DNA of 10,652 nucleotides from an uncultured Eubacteriales bacterium (GTDB taxonomy: Bacteria; Bacillota; Clostridia; Monoglobales; Monoglobaceae): the NCBI GenBank assembly GCA_900550775.1, contig URTH01000048.1, forward strand, positions 1-10,652, in the 5' to 3' direction. The translations under genes and the position numbers were made by a program. Each line of letters begins with the position of its first letter. Positions within the stretch are counted from its first letter, which is position 1. The notes under the pieces are model-generated. The model did not search any database, was not told where the DNA came from, and was given only the letters and a program-made list of their open reading frames with translations. Below, one piece after another: positions 6,088 through 10,652 of the stretch.

Positions 6088-7944
6088 ATGATTTTAGAAA
6101 AGATCAATGCCTCTGCCGATATCAAGAATTTAAACGAGGGACAACTCAAATTACTGGCGGATGAGATCCGACAGTTTTTAGTGAATCATGTATCGAAAAC
6201 CGGCGGTCATCTGGCAGCCAACCTTGGTGTTGTGGAGCTGACCCTGGCGCTGCACAGCGTCTTTGACGTTTCCTATGACCGTATCGTATGGGATGTCGGC
6301 CATCAGGCCTATACCCATAAAATATTGACCGGGCGGAAGGATCGCTTTGATACCCTGCGCCAAATGGGCGGCTTGAGCGGATTTCCGAAAACGGAGGAGG
6401 ATCCGTCCGACGCGTTTAATACCGGGCATAGCTCCACCTCGATTTCGGCCGCCGCAGGGTTTGCGGCGGCGGCAAAGCTGCGCGGCGAAGAACGGGTAGC
6501 GGTCGCGGTGATCGGGGACGGATCGCTCACCGGCGGCATGGCCTTTGAGGCGCTCAATCATGCCGGTGCGATGAAGGTGCCGCTGATCGTGGTGCTGAAC
6601 GACAACGGAATGTCCATTTCCAAAAATGTCGGCGGGCTTTCTCATAATTTGCGGCGCATCCGAAATACCAGACGGTATTTCGCGCTGAAAAGCAATGTAA
6701 AGTCAACGCTGGATCGGATACCGCTGGTCGGGCCGCCGATGAAGCGTTCCATTCACAGAATCAAAAAGGCGTTAAAGCCGATTTTGGTGCAAAATGTCTT
6801 GTTTGAGGATTTGGGATTTCGTTACTTCGGCCCGGTGGACGGCCATAATATTGAGGATTTAAAGGTCGTATTGCAGCAGGCTTACTTGCTGAAAGAGCCG
6901 GCCTTTGTGCATGTGCGCACCAAAAAGGGAAAGGGGTATTTCCCGGCAGAGAAGAATCCCGAATTTTTCCACGGTGTGCCAAGCTTTGATTTGCAGACGG
7001 GAAAACTCCTGCAAAAGGAAAAGACCAAAGACTGGTCAACCGAGTTTGCGCAGACGCTCTGCGCCATGGCGGAAAAGAATCTGCGGATTATCGCCATTAC
7101 CGCGGCGATGCCGTCCGGGACGGGGCTCAGCCTGTTTCGGGAGCGGTTTCCGAAACGGTATTTTAATGTCGGAATCGCAGAGCAGCATGCGGTGACCTTT
7201 GCGGCCGGGCTTGCCAAGGCCGGTATGATCCCGTGCTTTGCCGTCTATTCCACCTTTTTGCAGCGTGGATACGACCAGCTGCTGCACGATGTGGCACTGC
7301 AGCATTTGCACGCGGTGTTTTGTCTTGACCGCAGCGGCCCGGTCGGCGCGGACGGCGAGACGCACCAGGGCGTGTTTGATATTTCGTACCTGTCGCATTT
7401 GCCGGGGTTCACCATTTTATCACCGTCAAACGACAAGGATTTTAAGGCGATGATGACCTATGCGTTTGATGAATGTAAGGGGCCGGTTGCCATCCGCTAT
7501 CCGCGCGGTACGGTGCGGTGCGAGGATGCCGCACCGGAGCTACCCGTGTATCGGAGTTGTTTAAAACGGGACGACGATGACGTTTTGATCGTTGCCGTCG
7601 GCACCGTGGTTTACGATGCGCTGGACGCGGCCGAACGGTTGGAGCGGAACGGAATCCGCACGGCGGTGCTGGACGTCCGCTGCATAAAACCGCTGGATAC
7701 AGAGGCTCTGCTGCGGCACAGCAACGGGAAAAAGGTGGTTGCCGTGCTGGAGGATAATGTGATAACCGGCGGCCTTGGCGAACAGATTGCCGCCCTGCTT
7801 GGAAGAAGAGTGCTCTGCTTTGCCTATCCGGATGAGCCGATTGTGCAGGGAACCGTTTCTCAACTGAAAGAAAAATACGGTCTGACGGCCGGGAAGATTG
7901 CAGAAAAATTGACGGCAGAGATGAAAAGGGATCAGGAAAATTAA
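6088..7944 (+). CDS. dxs: 1-deoxy-D-xylulose-5-phosphate synthase
   Basis: DXS condenses pyruvate and glyceraldehyde 3-phosphate to DXP using thiamine diphosphate. It is the entry step of the MEP isoprenoid pathway and also feeds thiamine and pyridoxal synthesis. The 618 residues match the family length. Visible are the catalytic His41 in GGHLAANLG, DVGHQAYTHKILTGR, GHSSTSIS, the thiamine diphosphate and Mg motif from GDG (143-145) to NDN (171-173), YFGPVDGHN, the second-domain glutamate Glu365 in VGIAEQHAV, FLQRGYDQLLHDV, and DGETHQGVFD in place of the commoner DGPTHHG. The C-terminal transketolase domain ends in GGLGEQIAALL. The ATG at 6088 has AGGAGAGG seven bases upstream. tlyA follows after nine bases, with its ribosome binding site overlapping the dxs stop. 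The genes commonly upstream in Clostridia (xseA, xseB, a polyprenyl synthase) are not present. Confidence 0.97.
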   Translation: MILEKINASADIKNLNEGQLKLLADEIRQFLVNHVSKTGGHLAANLGVVELTLALHSVFDVSYDRIVWDVGHQAYTHKILTGRKDRFDTLRQMGGLSGFPKTEEDPSDAFNTGHSSTSISAAAGFAAAAKLRGEERVAVAVIGDGSLTGGMAFEALNHAGAMKVPLIVVLNDNGMSISKNVGGLSHNLRRIRNTRRYFALKSNVKSTLDRIPLVGPPMKRSIHRIKKALKPILVQNVLFEDLGFRYFGPVDGHNIEDLKVVLQQAYLLKEPAFVHVRTKKGKGYFPAEKNPEFFHGVPSFDLQTGKLLQKEKTKDWSTEFAQTLCAMAEKNLRIIAITAAMPSGTGLSLFRERFPKRYFNVGIAEQHAVTFAAGLAKAGMIPCFAVYSTFLQRGYDQLLHDVALQHLHAVFCLDRSGPVGADGETHQGVFDISYLSHLPGFTILSPSNDKDFKAMMTYAFDECKGPVAIRYPRGTVRCEDAAPELPVYRSCLKRDDDDVLIVAVGTVVYDALDAAERLERNGIRTAVLDVRCIKPLDTEALLRHSNGKKVVAVLEDNVITGGLGEQIAALLGRRVLCFAYPDEPIVQGTVSQLKEKYGLTAGKIAEKLTAEMKRDQEN

Positions 7945-7953
7945 GGAGAAATC

Positions 7954-8748
7954 ATGGCGAAACAGCGATTGGATCAGTATTTGGTAGATCATAATATGGT
8001 AGAGAGCCGCAGCATGGCGCAATCCATGATTATGGCCGGCGAGGTTTATATCAACGGACAAAAAGCGGCCAAAGCCGGCGAGAGCGTTACCGGCGAAGAA
8101 AAAATCGAGGTGCGCGGCAAACGGCTGCAATATGTCAGCCGCGGCGGATTAAAGCTGGATAAGGCCATGAAGGTTTTTCCGATTGACTTATCGGAAAAGG
8201 TTTGTATGGATATCGGCGCGTCAACCGGCGGCTTTACCGACTGTATGCTCCAAAACGGTGCAAAGTCCGTTTATGCGGTGGATGTCGGCTACGGGCAGCT
8301 TGCCTGGAAGCTGCGCCAGGATCCGCGCGTAATCAATTTAGAGCGTACCAACATCCGTTATGTCACCAGAGAACAGGTTGCGGAGGAGATTGACTTTTTT
8401 TCGGTGGACGTTTCTTTTATTTCTTTAACAAAAGTACTGCTTCCGGTTTATCATCTGTTAAAATCGGGTGGAGAAGTGGTATGCCTGATTAAACCGCAGT
8501 TTGAGGCCGGACGTGAGAACGTTGGAAAAAAGGGCGTTGTCCGCGATTTCAAGGTGCATGTTGCCGTGATTGAACAGGTGCTTCATTTTACAAAAGAAAT
8601 CGGGTTTTGCGTATCGGGGCTTGGTTATTCGCCGGTGCGCGGACCGGAGGGAAATATTGAATATTTGATGTATGTCAAAAAGCAGGGAGAGGATACGGCG
8701 TTTGATGTTGCGGCGCTGGTAACAAAGTCACACACATTGGATCGGTGA
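7954..8748 (+). CDS. tlyA: TlyA-family rRNA 2'-O-methyltransferase
   Basis: TlyA methylates the 2'-O of cytidines in ribosomal RNA using S-adenosylmethionine (in mycobacteria 16S C1409 and 23S C1920, affecting capreomycin sensitivity); some homologues were named hemolysins. The 264-residue protein has an N-terminal S4 RNA-binding domain (about 3-60, RLDQYLVDHNMVESRSMAQ), the linker YVSRGGLKLDKAM and an FtsJ-type Rossmann methyltransferase. The SAM-binding loop is MDIGASTGGFTD (85-96). A catalytic Lys67, Asp152, Lys180, Glu236 tetrad can be read, each two residues below the tetrad known for M. tuberculosis TlyA (69, 154, 182, 238). IKPQFEAGRENVGKKGVVRD is also typical. AAGGAG (7943-7948) overlaps the dxs stop and lies five bases before the ATG. 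nadK starts seven bases after the stop. The exact rRNA targets here are inferred. Confidence 0.95.
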   Translation: MAKQRLDQYLVDHNMVESRSMAQSMIMAGEVYINGQKAAKAGESVTGEEKIEVRGKRLQYVSRGGLKLDKAMKVFPIDLSEKVCMDIGASTGGFTDCMLQNGAKSVYAVDVGYGQLAWKLRQDPRVINLERTNIRYVTREQVAEEIDFFSVDVSFISLTKVLLPVYHLLKSGGEVVCLIKPQFEAGRENVGKKGVVRDFKVHVAVIEQVLHFTKEIGFCVSGLGYSPVRGPEGNIEYLMYVKKQGEDTAFDVAALVTKSHTLDR

Positions 8749-8755
8749 TGATATT

Positions 8756-9604
8756 ATGAATCGTTTTGCCATACTCCCCAATCCCATGCGGGATCCGGGA
8801 CTTTTAGAGACGCGAAAGATTGCGGCAGCGCTGCAAAAGGCAGGCTGCTGTGTATTTATGGAGGATTCGCTCACGGCGGAGGAAATCTGTGGCGTGCATT
8901 TTGCGCCGCTGACCGAAATTTTAACAAAAGCGGAGGCGGCCATTGTGCTGGGCGGAGACGGTACTCTGCTCGGCTATGCGCCGATCGCGGCAAAAATCGG
9001 GATTCCGCTTTTGGGCATCAATTTAGGCAACTTAGGATTTTTGGCACAGACCGAAAAGGGCGACTATCAGATTTTTGAGCATATTATCCGTGATGATTAC
9101 GAATTGCGCTGTTGTATGATGCTTGACTGTGTGATCTTAAAAAACGGCGTAGAACAGGAGCGTTATCTGGCGCTCAATGATGTGGTGGTTTCCGGGGACG
9201 GGTATTCAAAAATGGTGAATGTTTCGGCCTCGGTAAACGGAACCTGTATCGGCACTTACAGCGCGGACGGTCTGATCCTGGCGACGGCGGTCGGCTCGAC
9301 GGCGTATTCTCTGTCGGCAGGCGGGGCGATTTTGCACCCGGAGCTTGACGCAATCATGCTGACGCCGATCTGTCCGCACACCTTAAAGGCACGCGCTACG
9401 GTTGTGCCGGGCGGCGACACCGTAGAGGTTGTTGCGCGGCCGCCGTACCGATCCTCCGTTTTGGTGATGGTGGACGGAAAGCGGCGTCACGTTCTTGGTG
9501 AGGACGAACAGGTTCGCGTGACGCGGTCGGACTGCAAAACCAAGCTTTTGATTGCCAATAAAAAGAACTTTTTTGATGTATTGCGTGAAAAACTGTCCGA
9601 TTAA
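8756..9604 (+). CDS. nadK: NAD kinase
   Basis: NadK phosphorylates NAD+ at the adenosine 2'-OH to make NADP+, using ATP or polyphosphate. The 282-residue protein is of normal length. Signatures are VLGGDGTLLGYAP (GGDG at 66-69, catalytic Asp68), LLGINLGNLGFLA (85-97), ALNDVVV (139-145), YSADGLILAT (168-177), GSTAYSLSAGG (180-190) and LTPICPHTL (202-210). Against the usual TPTGSTAY and SAGGP, this protein reads TAVGSTAY and SAGGA. The catalytic Asp and the STAY core are intact, so it should be active. The start ATG has only a weak GGTGAT six bases upstream and lies seven bases after the tlyA stop, so translation may depend on tlyA. The stop is TAA, followed by 68 bases before recN. Confidence 0.95.
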   Translation: MNRFAILPNPMRDPGLLETRKIAAALQKAGCCVFMEDSLTAEEICGVHFAPLTEILTKAEAAIVLGGDGTLLGYAPIAAKIGIPLLGINLGNLGFLAQTEKGDYQIFEHIIRDDYELRCCMMLDCVILKNGVEQERYLALNDVVVSGDGYSKMVNVSASVNGTCIGTYSADGLILATAVGSTAYSLSAGGAILHPELDAIMLTPICPHTLKARATVVPGGDTVEVVARPPYRSSVLVMVDGKRRHVLGEDEQVRVTRSDCKTKLLIANKKNFFDVLREKLSD

Positions 9605-9660
9605 CGTATGATTGTATATTTCATCGGATAAAAATCGCTTTGAATGCCGAAACGATCTTG

Positions 9661-9666
9661 AGGAGG
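9661..9666 (+). promoter_or_regulatory. Strong ribosome binding site of recN
   Basis: AGGAGG lies six bases before the recN ATG at 9673 and fixes that start. The rest of the 68-base nadK-recN gap (9605-9672) shows no convincing promoter, terminator or open frame. Confidence 0.8.
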
Positions 9667-9672
9667 AGCGGT

Positions 9673-10652
9673 ATGTTAAGAGAACTTCATATCAAAAATG
9701 TTGCGGTGATTGAAGAAATCACGGTGGATTTTTTCAACGGATTTCATGTCCTGACCGGTGAAACCGGTGCCGGAAAGTCCATATTGATCGATTCGATCCA
9801 CATGGGGCTTGGCGGTCGGACATCGAAAGATCTGATCCGTACCGGCGCCGAGAGTGCGACCGTTGATTTGTGTTTTGAAGTAAACAGTGCCGCCGCAAAG
9901 GGAATCGAAGAACTCGGCATTGATACCGAGGACGGGATGCTCTATATCAGCCGCAAACTCGATACGGATGGAAAAAGCAAATGCCGCATCAACGGGAGAA
10001 TGGTGCCGCTCAGCCAGCTGAAAGAGGCTGCGGCTTATCTTTTAACCATTCATGGGCAGAATGATAATCAGAGCCTGCTTGATCCTAAAACACACCTTCA
10101 GTTTGTCGATCGGTTCGGAAAAAACACCGACCTGCTTGCGCGGTACCGCGCGCAGTATCAAAAGGTGCTGGATTGTGAAAAACGCCTTGACAGCCTGGTG
10201 ACGGATGAAAAGGAAAAGGCGTATCGTGTTGACCTTTTGCGGTTTCAGATTCAGGAGATTACGGCCGCCAATTTAATGGACGGCGAAGAGGAGGAGCTGC
10301 GGCAAAGACAGGAGTATCTGTCCCATTTTGAGCAGATTGCGCAAAGCGGCAGCGGCGCTTATGAGGCGCTTTACGGTGCAGAAAGCGCGGCGGCCTACGA
10401 TCAGGTGTCGTATGCCTTGCATCAATTAGAGGAAGTCCATCGGTTAGACGAAAAACTGGAGGGCTATTATCGGACGCTGCACTCAGTATTAGCGGATTTA
10501 GAGGACGTCACCCATGAACTCAAATCCTATATGGAACAGGTGGAATTTGACCCGTTAGAGCTGGAACAGATCGGCGATCGCTTGCAGCTGATCGCCGGGC
10601 TGAAAAGAAAGTATGGCGGCTCCGTTTCGGAGATTTTATCCTATTTAGAAAA
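9673..10652 (+). CDS. recN: DNA repair protein RecN, N-terminal part (cut by window end)
   Basis: RecN is an SMC-like ATPase that acts early in double-strand break repair and helps hold DNA ends. About the first 326 residues are present; the family is usually near 550-570, so the second half of the coiled coil and the Walker B head segment are outside the window. The start MLRELHIKNVAVIEEITVDF is typical, followed by Walker A GETGAGKS (29-36) with ILIDSIHMGLGGR, YISRKL, CRINGRMVPLSQLKE, and the family motif LLTIHGQNDNQSLLDP (123-138). From about residue 150 on the sequence becomes helical and charged, consistent with the coiled-coil arm (YQKVLDCEKRLDSLV, LLRFQIQEI). The reading frame stays open to the last base. 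Strong AGGAGG fixes the start. In related bacteria argR usually stands immediately upstream; here nadK does. Confidence 0.95.
   Translation, partial: MLRELHIKNVAVIEEITVDFFNGFHVLTGETGAGKSILIDSIHMGLGGRTSKDLIRTGAESATVDLCFEVNSAAAKGIEELGIDTEDGMLYISRKLDTDGKSKCRINGRMVPLSQLKEAAAYLLTIHGQNDNQSLLDPKTHLQFVDRFGKNTDLLARYRAQYQKVLDCEKRLDSLVTDEKEKAYRVDLLRFQIQEITAANLMDGEEEELRQRQEYLSHFEQIAQSGSGAYEALYGAESAAAYDQVSYALHQLEEVHRLDEKLEGYYRTLHSVLADLEDVTHELKSYMEQVEFDPLELEQIGDRLQLIAGLKRKYGGSVSEILSYLE

Noticed and set aside
7561..8130. 189-codon open frame on the - strand across the dxs-tlyA junction
   Set aside because: It is antisense to two certain genes, has no domain signature, and its length is explained by the codon bias of the opposite strand.
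9648..9661. LexA/SOS box upstream of recN (CGAAACGATCTTGA)
   Set aside because: Only the left half resembles the Firmicute consensus CGAAC..GTTCG; the right half does not form the inverted repeat.

Overview
The window is about 10.6 kb of compact bacterial chromosome with every gene on the + strand. It carries ordinary core functions: DNA repair, histidine biosynthesis, isoprenoid synthesis, rRNA modification and NADP synthesis. The gene content points to an anaerobic Firmicute of the class Clostridia, probably Lachnospiraceae or a near relative. The pointers are a short-form HisG working with HisZ, a HisIE fusion, a YesL-family membrane protein, a dxs-tlyA-nadK-recN neighbourhood, AGGAGG-type ribosome binding sites, and base composition that looks close to 50% GC by eye. 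The assignment to class is fairly firm. The family is an inference from remembered gene order and protein style.

Region 1 (1-911) is the 3' end of uvrA, covering the second ATPase half with its C4 zinc finger. A 123-base gap follows. It holds a weak hairpin and then a near-perfect vegetative promoter (TTGACG, 17-base spacer, extended -10 TATAAT).

Region 2 (1035-4085) is a reduced histidine operon driven by that promoter: a fused hisZ-hisG gene, hisA and hisIE. It provides the first step, the second and third steps, and the isomerisation before IGP synthase. hisD, hisB, hisC, hisH and hisF are not here and must lie elsewhere if the pathway is complete. Downstream in the same direction and close by are a small VOC-fold (glyoxalase-like) gene and a minimal membrane-anchored ComEA-like helix-hairpin-helix gene. 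They may be read through from the his promoter.

Region 3 (5009-10652) is a second tightly spaced series: a YesL/DUF624 membrane protein, dxs, tlyA, nadK and the 5' part of recN. From dxs to recN this resembles the usual clostridial cluster, with two differences as I recall that cluster. The xseA-xseB-ispA genes normally upstream of dxs are replaced by the YesL-family gene. The arginine repressor gene normally between nadK and recN is absent, leaving only 68 bases.

I see no transposon, phage, CRISPR array, tRNA, rRNA or defence system, and no gap over 300 bases. The most unusual items are the HisZ-HisG fusion with a possible internal start for free HisG, the reduced his cluster, the ComEA-like protein without an SLBB domain, and the missing argR. 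None of these amounts to a previously undescribed system on this evidence.
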